Numbered from the stretch's first letter, positions 1 through 10,624 are shown. The stretch: DNA of 64,000 nt from Bacteroides fragilis (GCF_002849695.1 NZ_CP018937.1:434001-498000); one strand, 5' to 3'. Notes: generated by a model from the letters alone, not told the origin. Translations and numbers: made by a program.

Positions 1-706
1 CATACGTCATGAAGGGAATGTAACTGGGGGCATGCAGTGTGAATACCCATCCATTCACTCCTTTTTCGCGTGCTGTTTCGGCTGCGGCTTCTATAGCACT
101 TTCAGGCAGACCGTCCAGTTGGCTCTGGTCTGTCAGTGCCAGCTGATAGTTGTTGGTCTCTTTCAGGTTGTTTTCGCTGAAGTCCAACGTTAGTTTGCTC
201 AGGTCCCTGGTTAATTCACGGTATTTTTCTTTAGCTTCGCCTTGTAGGTTGGCTCCGCGACGGATGAATCCGTCATAGGCATTTTCCAGAAGTTTCATTT
301 GTTCCGGAGTCAGTCCTAAAGAATCTTTCTGCAGGTATACAGCTTTGATGCGTTCAAACAGTGCCTCGTTCAGGCTGATGTTATTGCTGTGCTCACTCAG
401 CAGCGGCATCATTTCCTGAGCAATCTGCTGCAAGTCATCATTAGTTTCGGCACTGCGTAAATTGCCGAATACGGTTGTTACCCGGTCGAGTAATTCTCCG
501 GACTGTTCGTAGGCCAGAATGGTGTTAGCAAATGTAGGAGTTTCCGGATTGTTGACGATGGCATCTATTTCTGCTGCCTGACGGCTGATACCTTCGCGAA
601 TGGCCGGTTCATAATGTTCTGTTTTTATTTTAACAAAAGGAACGGTCCCATGCGGAGTCGTATATTTCTCGAAGAATGGATTTTGTGCATTTGCTATATT
701 TGTCAT
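1..706 (-). CDS. M3 family peptidyl-dipeptidase (Dcp-like), C-terminal part outside window
   Basis: The first 235 residues of a zinc metallopeptidase of family M3 (oligopeptidase A / peptidyl-dipeptidase Dcp type) read from an ATG at 704-706 to the window edge. The start MTNIANAQNPFFEKYTTPHG, the phrase NPETPTFANTILAYEQSG and the helical region LSKLTLDFSENNL are typical of the all-helical N-terminal half of these enzymes. The HExxH zinc site would lie in the missing C-terminal half, so catalytic competence cannot be judged. Family members cut dipeptides or short peptides in the cytoplasm or periplasm; no signal peptide is visible here. A half copy of the CACCACAGAGT intergenic repeat lies just upstream. 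The family assignment is firm; Dcp versus oligopeptidase A is less so. Confidence 0.85.
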   Translation of the reverse strand, partial: MTNIANAQNPFFEKYTTPHGTVPFVKIKTEHYEPAIREGISRQAAEIDAIVNNPETPTFANTILAYEQSGELLDRVTTVFGNLRSAETNDDLQQIAQEMMPLLSEHSNNISLNEALFERIKAVYLQKDSLGLTPEQMKLLENAYDGFIRRGANLQGEAKEKYRELTRDLSKLTLDFSENNLKETNNYQLALTDQSQLDGLPESAIEAAAETAREKGVNGWVFTLHAPSYIPFMTY

Positions 707-745
707 ATCAAGTAATATCAATGTTACATTTACAAAATTACAAAT

Positions 746-772
746 TTCACCACAGAGTATCACAGACTTCCG
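746..772. repeat. Half copy of the CACCACAGA-type intergenic repeat
   Basis: TTCACCACAGAGTATCACAG resembles the left arm of the long inverted repeats at 15323, 26879 and 56169. I find no matching right arm before the GAPDH terminator, so this looks like a solo or decayed copy. Confidence 0.55.
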
Positions 773-892
773 TATAGTTTTCTTCTTATTTAACGTGTTT
801 CACTGTAGTTTTTGCTATGGGAGACGGAGAGAAGAGCTGAACTGTAAAATAAACATTCCGTGTCTTCGTACGTCTTTTAGGGTGAGCCGTAA

Positions 893-928
893 AATAAAAA
901 AGCTGTTTCAGTTTCCCGAAACAGCTTT
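893..928 (-). terminator. Rho-independent terminator of gap
   Basis: Read on the minus strand, AAAGCTGTTTC pairs with GAAACAGCTTT around an 8-base loop, and a run rich in U (TTTTTTATTTT) follows. It starts about 23 bases after the gap stop codon. Confidence 0.9.
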
Positions 929-951
929 CCATATATTGTATCTTAGCTTGA

Positions 952-2052
<1,101 letters not shown>

Positions 2053-2092
2053 TTATATTCGCATATTAAATTCATATTAAATATAAAAAAAG

Positions 2093-2533
2093 ATGGGAAA
2101 AAGTACTTTTTTACAAGACTTTAAAGCTTTCGCCATGAAAGGGAATGTGGTGGATATGGCTGTCGGTGTGATTATTGGTGGTGCCTTTGGCAAAATCGTT
2201 TCGTCGGTTGTAGCCGATATCATTATGCCTCCCCTGGGGTTACTTATTGGGGGAGTGAACTTTACGGACTTGAAATGGGTAATGAAAGCTGCGCAGTACG
2301 GAGCTGATGGGAAAGAAACTGCGGCTGCTGTTACCTTGAATTATGGTAACTTTCTGCAAGCAACTTTCGATTTCCTTATTATCGCTTTTTCTATATTCTT
2401 ATTTATTAAACTGATTACAAAGCTGACCCAGAAGAAAGCTGAGGCGCCTGCTGCTCCTGCTGCACCGCCCGCACCCACAAAAGAAGAGATATTGTTGACT
2501 GAAATACGTGATTTATTGAAAGAAAAGCAGTAA
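2093..2533 (+). CDS. mscL: Large-conductance mechanosensitive channel MscL
   Basis: A 146-residue inner-membrane channel that opens under membrane tension to release solutes on hypo-osmotic shock. The amphipathic N-terminus and first membrane helix carry the family signature ([21 protein letters not shown], residues about 13-33), followed by the periplasmic loop and a second membrane helix near 87-108. The tail has an alanine/proline linker (about 126-135) and a charged C-terminal helix ([15 protein letters not shown]), as in other MscL. Divergent from gap, with only about 140 bp between the two starts. Its stop codon overlaps the likely guaA -7 box. Confidence 0.97.
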   Translation: MGKSTFLQDFKAFAMKGNVVDMAVGVIIGGAFGKIVSSVVADIIMPPLGLLIGGVNFTDLKWVMKAAQYGADGKETAAAVTLNYGNFLQATFDFLIIAFSIFLFIKLITKLTQKKAEAPAAPAAPPAPTKEEILLTEIRDLLKEKQ

Positions 2534-2538
2534 TTTTG
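2531..2538 (+). promoter_or_regulatory. -7 element for guaA overlapping the mscL stop
   Basis: TAATTTTG matches TAnnTTTG; its first three bases are the mscL TAA stop. It would start transcription near 2545, about 20 bases before the guaA ATG. Confidence 0.55.
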
Positions 2539-2564
2539 CGCCAAATTCATAACATATCTATAAT

Positions 2565-4088
2565 ATGCAAGAGAAAATTATAATACTTGATTTCGGTTCA
2601 CAGACTACGCAGCTTATCGGTCGCCGGGTGCGCGAGTTGGATACGTATTGCGAGATTGTCCCCTATAACAAGTTCCCCAAAGACGACGAAACTGTCAAGG
2701 GAGTGATTCTGTCGGGAAGCCCCTTCTCCGTGTATGACGAGAGTGCGTTCAAGGTTGATTTGAGCGAAATCAGAGGTAAATACCCCATTCTGGGCATCTG
2801 CTATGGTGCACAGTTTATGGCGTATACCAATGGTGGCAAAGTAGAACCGGCAGGTACCCGTGAGTATGGACGTGCTCACCTGACTTCTTTCTGCAAGGAC
2901 AATGTGTTGTTCAAAGGTGTGAGAGAGGGTACGCAGGTATGGATGAGCCACGGTGATACCATTACTGCTGTTCCTGAGAATTTTAAAACGATTGCGTCTA
3001 CAGACAAAGTGGCTATTGCCGCTTATCAGGTGGAAGGTGAACAAGTGTGGGGCGTACAGTTCCATCCGGAAGTTTTCCACAGTGAGGACGGTACACAGAT
3101 GCTTCGTAATTTCGTTGTCGATGTATGTGGATGCAAGCAGGACTGGAGTCCGGCATCGTTCATCGAAAGTACAGTTGCCGAATTGAAGGCTCAGTTGGGC
3201 AATGACAAAGTAGTATTAGGTTTAAGCGGAGGAGTTGATTCTTCAGTAGCCGCTGTGCTGCTCAACAGGGCCATCGGTAAGAATCTGACTTGTATTTTCG
3301 TTGACCACGGTATGCTCCGCAAAGACGAATTCAAGAATGTAATGCATGATTACGAATGCCTCGGACTGAATGTGATCGGTGTAGATGCCAGCCGTAAGTT
3401 CTTCTCAGAACTGGAAGGTGTAACCGAGCCCGAACGCAAACGTAAAATTATAGGTAAAGGCTTTATCGATGTATTTGATGAAGAGGCACATAAACTGAAA
3501 GATGTGAAATGGTTGGCTCAGGGTACTATCTATCCGGATTGTATCGAGTCTCTTTCCATCACCGGTACTGTTATCAAGAGTCACCACAATGTGGGTGGAC
3601 TTCCTGAAAAGATGAACCTGAAACTTTGTGAACCGCTTCGTTTGCTGTTCAAGGATGAAGTTCGTCGTGTAGGCCGTGAGTTAGGTATGCCCGAGCACTT
3701 GATTACCCGTCATCCTTTCCCGGGGCCGGGACTTGCGGTTCGTATTTTAGGTGATATTACTCCCGAAAAGGTGCGTATCTTGCAGGATGCTGACGATATT
3801 TTCATTCAAGGTTTACGCGATTGGGGATTATACGATCAGGTATGGCAGGCAGGTGTTATCTTGCTTCCGGTTCAGTCTGTAGGAGTAATGGGAGACGAAC
3901 GTACATACGAGCGTGCGGTAGCTTTGCGTGCTGTGACTTCAACAGATGCCATGACAGCCGACTGGGCGCATTTGCCTTATGAATTCCTCGGTAAAGTGTC
4001 AAATGATATTATAAATAAGGTAAAAGGTGTAAACCGTGTAACCTACGATATCAGTTCAAAACCACCTGCAACGATTGAATGGGAATAA
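2565..4088 (+). CDS. guaA: GMP synthase (glutamine-hydrolysing)
   Basis: A 507-residue enzyme that converts XMP, ATP and glutamine to GMP. The N-terminal class I amidotransferase domain has the nucleophile Cys79 in GICYGAQ and the His167/Glu169 pair in VQFHPEV. The ATP-pyrophosphatase domain begins near 200 with the P-loop LSGGVDSS (220-227), and the C-terminal dimerisation region ends in PPATIEWE, the usual GuaA terminus. All catalytic residues are present and the length is normal. It has its own -7 element inside the end of mscL and a terminator at 4118-4153. Confidence 0.98.
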   Translation: MQEKIIILDFGSQTTQLIGRRVRELDTYCEIVPYNKFPKDDETVKGVILSGSPFSVYDESAFKVDLSEIRGKYPILGICYGAQFMAYTNGGKVEPAGTREYGRAHLTSFCKDNVLFKGVREGTQVWMSHGDTITAVPENFKTIASTDKVAIAAYQVEGEQVWGVQFHPEVFHSEDGTQMLRNFVVDVCGCKQDWSPASFIESTVAELKAQLGNDKVVLGLSGGVDSSVAAVLLNRAIGKNLTCIFVDHGMLRKDEFKNVMHDYECLGLNVIGVDASRKFFSELEGVTEPERKRKIIGKGFIDVFDEEAHKLKDVKWLAQGTIYPDCIESLSITGTVIKSHHNVGGLPEKMNLKLCEPLRLLFKDEVRRVGRELGMPEHLITRHPFPGPGLAVRILGDITPEKVRILQDADDIFIQGLRDWGLYDQVWQAGVILLPVQSVGVMGDERTYERAVALRAVTSTDAMTADWAHLPYEFLGKVSNDIINKVKGVNRVTYDISSKPPATIEWE

Positions 4089-4117
4089 GCCGTTTGAAGA
4101 TGGTATATATAAAAGAC

Positions 4118-4153
4118 AGCCGTTCGGAGAAATTCGGGCGGCTTTCCTTTTTT
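4118..4153 (+). terminator. Terminator of guaA
   Basis: AGCCG and CGGCT close an imperfect hairpin (4118-4143) followed by TTTCCTTTTTT, 30 bases past the guaA stop. Confidence 0.7.
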
Positions 4154-4185
4154 GATGTACGTACAATGCGATTATGATTTAACAG

Positions 4186-4230
4186 AAAAGGGACATCCTC
4201 ACGGACCTCCCTTCCCTTTTTTCCTTTTTT
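4186..4230. terminator. Possible second hairpin between guaA and susD
   Basis: AAAAGGGA at 4186-4193 pairs with TCCCTTTT at 4213-4220, followed by TTTCC and six T on the plus strand. It may back up the guaA terminator or end the susD transcript on the other strand; the minus-strand U run is poor. Confidence 0.4.
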
Positions 4231-4341
4231 AAACCTTATGTAGTTGCTATAAATCTCTTACCGCAACATTTTATTATTATACTAAAAATCAATACTTAGT
4301 AAAATTCTATATTATTATACTTCGTTCCTATTGGAAAACTT

Positions 4342-6393
4342 TTACTCCAGTGCTTTGCCGGCAGCCATCGGCCAATACGGGTTCTGATACATTACCGTAG
4401 TATTGATGTCTTCCGGATTGGTAGCTGTCAGTTGCATGTCTTGTAAACCGATCGGATCCAGATAGTATGCTTTGCGCCAAGTCAGACCGTCATACAACTG
4501 GTTGTTTGTTTTCGTTCTGCGAAGCGGGCGTAAATACTTGCTGTCTTCTTTCTGCGAGACATTAGCTTCTGTTGTACCATCGGCAACTACTGCCGAAACT
4601 TCTTTACCGTCTACTGTTTTTGTATAGTTCTTGTAAGCGGCATCCCAGAAGTTTACACCTTCAATGATGTAAGGCTTTGTAAGCAGCTGATCCCATGAAC
4701 GCCATCTTTTCAAATCATCCCAACGCATACCTTCACCGATAAATTCACAACGGCGTTCGCGACGGATATTGTAGAGAGTGGCATCAATCATTTTGTCACC
4801 GGAGTAGACTGCCAGGTCGTTTTCCTGTGTCAGATCTGTAGCGGCGATTGTTTTGGTGTAATCTTCATCTACACCGGCACGGCGGCGAAGTGCTTTCCAG
4901 TATCCTTGGGCTTTGGCATCCAGCGAACCGGTCTTTTCGTAGCAGGCTTCCATGTAATTCAGGTTAGCTTCTGCCGTGCGGAAAATAATGCAAGCATTGC
5001 TTCCCAACAATTCGTCACTCTTACTCTGATCGTCATCGTATGTATAGGCTTTGCGTGGGCGATATCCTGTTACATCACGAGTCTGTTCCTGTTCCGAAAT
5101 GATACCTGGTTTTTCGAAGTGGATCACTACACCCGTATCAGCCACTGCCGTATTCTTGGTATCAGTAAGTAACGCATCTTTTTCACCCCATACAAACAAT
5201 TGCAGACGTTCGTCGCGGTCTTGTTTTTCTTCTGAGATGGTAACGTCTCCATGATAGCCTGAGCCGGAAGCATAGATAGGTAAACCGTTCTTCATTACGA
5301 AACTATTGATAAGTGCGCGAGTGAGTCCGGTGCGGTCACCGTTCTTCAAACGTGCCGGAACGCAATGGGAAACACTCAATGATTTGATATATTGTTTCCA
5401 CAACAACACTTCGTTGTAACCGGAAGCATCGGGGGTACTGAACATTTCGAAATATGGATTCCAGTCATATATCTGTCCGTATTCAGGACCCATCACATGA
5501 GAATTTTCCGTCAGTGTGCCCCGATCGGCTACTGCTGCGGCAGCGTTCATGGCTTCGGTCAGGAAGAAGTCTATTTCACCTGCGATATTAAAGGTTTTAC
5601 CACTGTTGTAACTCATCTTAGCACCCGGCCAATCCGTATCTCCCGGTACGCGTCCTGTCCCTTGGTGATATTTTTCAAAAGTGGCTTCAAACAGAGCGAC
5701 TCTCGATTTAAATAACTGAGCCACCTGTTTGTTGATGCGTTGATTGTCTTTAAAACCCTGATCTTTCAAGCGGCTGATAGCAGTATCCAGATCTTTGAGA
5801 ATAAAACGGGCCACCTCGTTACGGGGTGCACGTTTGCTGTTTTCAATCAATACTTCGTTCTGGTCCGGCAATACTTTTTCAATAATTGGATAATCTCCGA
5901 ATTTCACTAAAGCATTGTAGTAGGCCAGTGCCCTGAAAAAATAAGCTTCGCCAATATAATGGCTCAACTCTTCGGCAGAGCCTTGGATGGTACCGGCTTC
6001 TTCTTTAGGTAACACTTGCTCAAGCAAATAGTTCCAGGTACGAATACGATTTAGCGGGGTTTGTATTGTTTTACCTTCACTTACTTGCCAGTTGCCTGCA
6101 AAGTAATTCAGGTTACTTTCATCAGCCAACAGGTTGTCCGTGTTGGCATCATTGCGTTGTACACCCGAGTTCCATGCTGTCTGATGATACATTTTGGTAC
6201 CATTGGAGTTTTCAAGATAGTCATTATAGTAATTAATGATATAGCTTCCTACCTGGTCCACCGTAGTGAAGTAGGCTTCCGGAGTCACTTGGCTGAGTGG
6301 TGCCCGATCCAGGAAGTCTTCACACGAAGTCATTGCCAATCCGCCCATTCCTATTAATGAGCAGAAGTATATATGTTTTAATTTTAGTCCCAT
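4342..6393 (-). CDS. SusD/RagB family nutrient-binding outer-membrane lipoprotein
   Basis: A 683-residue surface lipoprotein that, in the family, sits as a lid on its SusC partner and binds the glycan or peptide substrate. The signal peptide ends in a lipobox (LAMTSC, lipidated Cys24) followed by EDFLDR and the typical start QVTPEAYFTT. The N-terminal helical TPR-like region contains the family phrase EAYFFRALAYYNAL (about 150-163), and the C-terminal half has RRERRCEFIGEGMRWDDLKRW, near-universal in SusD proteins. At 683 residues it is longer than the archetype. Its start is 15 bases after the susC stop, so the two are co-transcribed. The substrate cannot be inferred because no degradative enzyme is linked. 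Confidence 0.96.
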   Translation of the reverse strand: MGLKLKHIYFCSLIGMGGLAMTSCEDFLDRAPLSQVTPEAYFTTVDQVGSYIINYYNDYLENSNGTKMYHQTAWNSGVQRNDANTDNLLADESNLNYFAGNWQVSEGKTIQTPLNRIRTWNYLLEQVLPKEEAGTIQGSAEELSHYIGEAYFFRALAYYNALVKFGDYPIIEKVLPDQNEVLIENSKRAPRNEVARFILKDLDTAISRLKDQGFKDNQRINKQVAQLFKSRVALFEATFEKYHQGTGRVPGDTDWPGAKMSYNSGKTFNIAGEIDFFLTEAMNAAAAVADRGTLTENSHVMGPEYGQIYDWNPYFEMFSTPDASGYNEVLLWKQYIKSLSVSHCVPARLKNGDRTGLTRALINSFVMKNGLPIYASGSGYHGDVTISEEKQDRDERLQLFVWGEKDALLTDTKNTAVADTGVVIHFEKPGIISEQEQTRDVTGYRPRKAYTYDDDQSKSDELLGSNACIIFRTAEANLNYMEACYEKTGSLDAKAQGYWKALRRRAGVDEDYTKTIAATDLTQENDLAVYSGDKMIDATLYNIRRERRCEFIGEGMRWDDLKRWRSWDQLLTKPYIIEGVNFWDAAYKNYTKTVDGKEVSAVVADGTTEANVSQKEDSKYLRPLRRTKTNNQLYDGLTWRKAYYLDPIGLQDMQLTATNPEDINTTVMYQNPYWPMAAGKALE

Positions 6394-6408
6394 AGTTCGT
6401 TCGATGAA

Positions 6409-9400
6409 TTAGAAGTTAACATTTAAACCGATTGAAATAGTTCTCTGCAACGGATACAGTTTTCCATCACCCCAGTCGCTACCCAGCAATTCCGGGTCGA
6501 ATACACCACTGATATCAGATAACGTCAGCAGATTGTCTCCTGATACATAGATACGTACCGATTCCATAGCGGCTTTCTTGGTCCATGCTTTCGGCAAAGT
6601 ATATCCGATTTGCATGTTCTTCAGACGGCAATAAGCAGCATTTTGCAGATAACCGCTTTGTGTGCGCTGGTTTTTGTCGGTGTTGAAGTAAGGTTTCGGA
6701 TAGTAAGCTCCCGTGTTGGCTCCCAGAGGGTCACCTTCCGGGCGCCAGTAATCCATGTGCTCTGTGAAGGCGGCAGATTGCCATTGTCCGCCATTGGCTC
6801 CCCAGAAGTACGGGCCGTCCAGCCAGTAGTCTCTTTTCATTACCCCTTGCAGGAAGATAGAGAAGTCGAGGCCTTTCCAGGATCCGTCCAGTGTTAAACC
6901 AAAGTTGTAGCGCGGAGTATTATTGCCGATTACCTTCAGGTCACCGTGGTCGTTCAGTGTGTTTGAGCCGTTGTTAACACCATCTTTACCGTCGATATTG
7001 CCATACATGATGTCACCTGCACCCCAGGCTGTTCCCCAGTTCGGTGTACCGCCATTTGCCAAATGCTTATCCATTTCTTCCTGGCTCTGTGCGATTCCTA
7101 CTGTTTCGTATCCCCAGATATCTCCAAGAATCTTACCGCCATAGTGTTTATCCAGAGACATTGTCGGATTCGGATACTTCAGGATTTTACGCATGTTGTC
7201 CGACAGTACAAAACGAACACCGTAGTTGAATTGTTGAACACGGTCTCTCCATGAGAGTTCGAGTTCCCATCCGTAAGACTTCATGTCACAGTTGTTGATG
7301 GCAGGAGCGCTGGCACCCAAAACAGAAGGCAGTGTAGGAGCCGGGCCGATCATGTCGTAAGTGTAACGGTTGTAGTAGTCAAACGAACCGGTCAAGCGGT
7401 TATTGAACAATCCCCAGTCGAGACCTACGTTCCATGATTCGATGGTTTCCCATGTCATCAAGCTGCTAACGATGCCCGGAAGACCTGCTGTGTTCTGTTT
7501 TTTACCACCCAGCAACCATCCTGAAGAGGCTGTTCCGGTTGGCATATTCTGATAGAACGGATACCATGCGTCTGTATTGTCCGTATTATTGTTACCGAGC
7601 TGTCCCCAAGAACCTCTCAGTTTCAATGTGCCGACCACTTTGGTCAACGGTTCGAAAAATGTTTCGCGTGCAATGTTCCATCCGGCAGAGAATGAAGGGA
7701 AGAGTCCCCAGCGTTTGTCACCGATAAAGCGGGAAGAGCCGTCGTAACGTAAGTTAGCTTCCAGCATATAACGTTCTTTGTAGCTATAGTTGACACGTCC
7801 GAAGAAACCGGCGATAGCTCTTTCACGTTGCCATGCGCTGGCCTTTTTGTTGTCTTGAGTCAATCCCAGTGAGGGAACTTCCGGACTGATCAGATCTGTA
7901 CCGAAACCGGTCAGGCCGCTTGGACGATAAAGTTCGGCATTGAAACCACCCATAACTTTAAAGTAATGATCGCCCAGTGTTTTGGTGAAGTCCGAATAGA
8001 TGTTGGTAGAGAAGTAGTCTTCGTCTTCACGTGAATCCTGCACTTCCGAATAACCTGCGGCACCACCGTTCCAAGAAAGAAGATATGGTTCGTTGTTTAC
8101 ATCGTAAGCATAAATAGGCAATACAGCCCAATGTTGTTTGCGGATATATGTGCGCATACTTCCTTCTGCCACGATGCGCCAGTCTTTAACCGGTTCGAAA
8201 ACAGCCTGTAACTGTTGCGTATACCAGTTCTTCTGGCTTGTCTGTTTACCTCCGTCTTCCAGCTGAACGATTTCCATGTCACGCTGGTAATGTCCATTCG
8301 GGTCAATTACCGGGCAAGTCGGCCAGCGGCGTGCAATATTGTGGAAGAATAAACCGGTCAGGTATGTCGGGCGGTGATAGTCCTCACGTGTCCATTTGCT
8401 GGTATAATTCAAAGTGACCCAGTCTGTCAGCTTTGCCGAGATTTTTGCATTCAGGGTGTAACGGTTGAATTTGTCTTCACCATGTTTCAGCAAGCCGGTC
8501 TGGTCAAGGAAACTTCCACTGATCATGTAAGTCAGTTTCTCAGTACCTCCACTGATGCTGAGGTTATGTTCTGTAGAAGGTACCCAGTCGCGGTAAAACT
8601 CGGAGAACCAGTCAGTGTTGGCAAAAGCACCGCCGTAATTTTGCCACTTCCCATCGGTTCCGGCTACGGTTCCGTAGTATTCGGGTTGTGTCGGGTCAGT
8701 GTATTTTCCATCGATGTAGTTTTTAATTCTGGTCATGGCATCGTCGTTAAACACCGGATTACCTCCACCATTTGTACTTGCTCTGTTAAAGTATTGTGCG
8801 AATGTATAAGAGTCTACCATTTCGGGTACTTGGATCGCGTCCGAGAAACGTACATTACCCGAGTAGTTGACTCTGGTTTTACCGGCTTTACCGCTTTTGG
8901 TTGTGATCATGATAACACCAAACGAAGCACGTGCACCATAAATAGAAGAGGAGGCAGCATCTTTCAATACCGAAATATTTTCAATATCATTTGGATTTAC
9001 TGTGTTCATATCGCCTTCGATACCGTCAATCAGCACTAATGGACTGCCACTTGAACCTTCGCCTATGGTACCACCACCGCGGATATTGATATTCAGGCTA
9101 CTGTCCAGAGTACCACCACTGCTTCCCACTGACATGTTTAATCCCGGGATTACACCTTGAAGTGCTTGAGATACGTTTTGTACCGGACGAGACTCAATCA
9201 CTTTAGAGTCCACCATGCTGACAGAACCGGTCACATTGACCTTTTTCTGTGAGCCATAACCCACTACGACCACTTCATCCAACTGTTGTGAATCTTCTTT
9301 CATCGTAATGTTGATAGGAGAGCCGTCTACCTTCACTGTGACGGTTTTGTAACCGATAAATGAAATTTCAATTGTGCTTCCTTTAGGGGCGTCGATAGAG

Positions 9401-9675
9401 AATTTTCCATTCAGGTCCGTGATTGTACCTGTATTGTTTGCCAGGACTTTTACGGATACGCCGATCATGGGTTCTCCGGTTTCGTCCACTATTGTACCTT
9501 TTACTTTGGTGTTGGCTTGCTGTACAGTTTCAATTCCGTGTTCTTCGTAAGTATTGGCTGCTGCTTGCTGCGGTGTTGCACACCATAGCATGATAGAAGC
9601 AGCGATTGCCATTTTCAGGCGATTTGTTTCTCGAAACCGGATTAGGCTCGGAAACAGGTTAGTTTTTTCTGTCAT
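6409..9675 (-). CDS. SusC/RagA family TonB-dependent outer-membrane transporter
   Basis: A 1088-residue outer-membrane receptor that imports substrate captured by SusD using TonB energy. After a signal sequence with a long N-region (hydrophobic part about 22-40) come a carboxypeptidase-regulatory-like domain (about 58-127), the SusC signature LDEVVVVGYG (132-141), a plug domain (PLVLIDGIEGD, VLKDAASSSIYGARA) and a beta barrel ending in an aromatic-rich strand (TISIGLNVNF). There is no STN domain, so it is not expected to signal to an ECF anti-sigma factor. It is first in an operon with the SusD gene. A 970-bp non-coding region with operator-like sites lies upstream; no regulator or hydrolase is linked. 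Confidence 0.97.
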   Translation of the reverse strand: MTEKTNLFPSLIRFRETNRLKMAIAASIMLWCATPQQAAANTYEEHGIETVQQANTKVKGTIVDETGEPMIGVSVKVLANNTGTITDLNGKFSIDAPKGSTIEISFIGYKTVTVKVDGSPINITMKEDSQQLDEVVVVGYGSQKKVNVTGSVSMVDSKVIESRPVQNVSQALQGVIPGLNMSVGSSGGTLDSSLNINIRGGGTIGEGSSGSPLVLIDGIEGDMNTVNPNDIENISVLKDAASSSIYGARASFGVIMITTKSGKAGKTRVNYSGNVRFSDAIQVPEMVDSYTFAQYFNRASTNGGGNPVFNDDAMTRIKNYIDGKYTDPTQPEYYGTVAGTDGKWQNYGGAFANTDWFSEFYRDWVPSTEHNLSISGGTEKLTYMISGSFLDQTGLLKHGEDKFNRYTLNAKISAKLTDWVTLNYTSKWTREDYHRPTYLTGLFFHNIARRWPTCPVIDPNGHYQRDMEIVQLEDGGKQTSQKNWYTQQLQAVFEPVKDWRIVAEGSMRTYIRKQHWAVLPIYAYDVNNEPYLLSWNGGAAGYSEVQDSREDEDYFSTNIYSDFTKTLGDHYFKVMGGFNAELYRPSGLTGFGTDLISPEVPSLGLTQDNKKASAWQRERAIAGFFGRVNYSYKERYMLEANLRYDGSSRFIGDKRWGLFPSFSAGWNIARETFFEPLTKVVGTLKLRGSWGQLGNNNTDNTDAWYPFYQNMPTGTASSGWLLGGKKQNTAGLPGIVSSLMTWETIESWNVGLDWGLFNNRLTGSFDYYNRYTYDMIGPAPTLPSVLGASAPAINNCDMKSYGWELELSWRDRVQQFNYGVRFVLSDNMRKILKYPNPTMSLDKHYGGKILGDIWGYETVGIAQSQEEMDKHLANGGTPNWGTAWGAGDIMYGNIDGKDGVNNGSNTLNDHGDLKVIGNNTPRYNFGLTLDGSWKGLDFSIFLQGVMKRDYWLDGPYFWGANGGQWQSAAFTEHMDYWRPEGDPLGANTGAYYPKPYFNTDKNQRTQSGYLQNAAYCRLKNMQIGYTLPKAWTKKAAMESVRIYVSGDNLLTLSDISGVFDPELLGSDWGDGKLYPLQRTISIGLNVNF

Positions 9676-9887
9676 ACACTAAATTGTTCGGTTAAACATA
9701 AATTTGAATAGTTTGTTTTTAGGTTTTCCGATGGAGCTTGGTCGCTTCGGAGTTTGAGTTAAAAGTTTCTTTCTGTTTTTTTATTTCATAAGCTTATCGA
9801 ATTAGGGTTATTGTATTTCTCCTGTATTTCCTTTCTCGTTTTTCTCCTCTCTGAACTGTGCTGATAATCCCAATCTCTTTCATTTTT

Positions 9888-9912
9888 TATTAAGTACTCC
9901 AGGTACTTAATA
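9888..9912. promoter_or_regulatory. Operator-like dyad in the susC upstream region
   Basis: TATTAAGTAC and GTACTTAATA form perfect 10-bp arms around TCCAG. On the minus strand the hairpin is followed by A, not T, so it is not a terminator. An 18-bp core recurs at 10272-10289. The site is about 215 bp upstream of the susC start. Confidence 0.5.
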
Positions 9913-10178
9913 GATCATGAAGCATTAAACTTGTTTATCGAAGTTCCAGACACGACTAAAATCATAATTTATTTAATCCCTGAATTTTATTTTGTTTTCT
10001 CTGCTTTGAGATTTGCCTGTTAGAAACCGAATTATGGGCTTTTAGCGATAACATTGTGTATTACTAATAGTCTACTTTGTTTTGTGAATAGTTGAGTCTT
10101 TTATAAAACCCGAGAACATATTTTATGATATAAATAAAAAAAAAGCTTTTAAATTTATCGTTTATTAAAAGTTCTTCT

Positions 10179-10186
10179 TATCTTTG
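10179..10186 (+). promoter_or_regulatory. Isolated -7-like element
   Basis: TATCTTTG matches the consensus on the plus strand, but there is no clear -33 box and no gene for 460 bases. It could drive a long fabI leader or a non-coding transcript. Confidence 0.3.
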
Positions 10187-10271
10187 CCTCGAAACAGAGT
10201 GACTTGTTATGAATACAATGTATTTGTTAACTTAATATTAGGTAAAGATATTCTGGACCGTTAATTATAGA

Positions 10272-10289
10272 TAAGTACCTGGAGAACTT
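10272..10289. promoter_or_regulatory. Second copy of the TAAGTACCTGGAG site
   Basis: TAAGTACCTGGAGAACTT matches, with one mismatch, the minus-strand reading of 9892-9909. The two copies point in opposite directions with centres about 380 bp apart. Confidence 0.5.
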
Positions 10290-10433
10290 TGCTGTTTTTT
10301 TTATTTTTCTTGAATTACTTCTCTTTTTTTATTTCCACGACCAATCTCTCTTATCTTCAATCCCGATAAACAATTGTGAATAATATATCTGCTCTTATGG
10401 ACTACTGATATGGACAGGGCAGGAGACTCTGTA

Positions 10434-10477
10434 AATGCAGCCGGCATTAACGACGAATGCTGCCGTCATTTAAGGTG
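10434..10477. repeat. Two-unit 22-bp repeat upstream of fabI
   Basis: AATGC-AGCCG-GCATT starts at 10434 and AATG-CTGCCGT-CATT at 10456, exactly 22 bp later; each unit has an internal dyad. The next 22 bp (10478-10499) shows only weak similarity. Confidence 0.6.
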
Positions 10478-10616
10478 ACAGACGGTTGCTTTAATAATCC
10501 GGCCTTTGTGGCGACGGAAGTGGCTGTTATGTGTAATAAAGACCCTATTTCAGTGTATTTTTTGTGGTTTCGGTCTTTTCTTTGCACACTTTTCATGCTT
10601 TTATGCAGAAAATCTA

Positions 10617-10624
10617 TATCTTTG
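10617..10624 (+). promoter_or_regulatory. -7 element of fabI
   Basis: TATCTTTG followed by CA, about 25 bases before the fabI ATG. A TTTG at 10581 is too far away for a standard -33 box; TTTTC at 10590 is a weak alternative. Confidence 0.55.

Noticed and set aside
8374-9039. A 221-codon frame antisense to susC
   Set aside because: Shadow of the long SusC coding sequence with odd composition (valine, cysteine and phenylalanine rich) and no initiation signals.
9888-9912. Terminator hairpin upstream of susC
   Set aside because: The stem is AT-rich and is followed by A on the minus strand and by mixed bases on the plus strand, so no U run follows in either direction.
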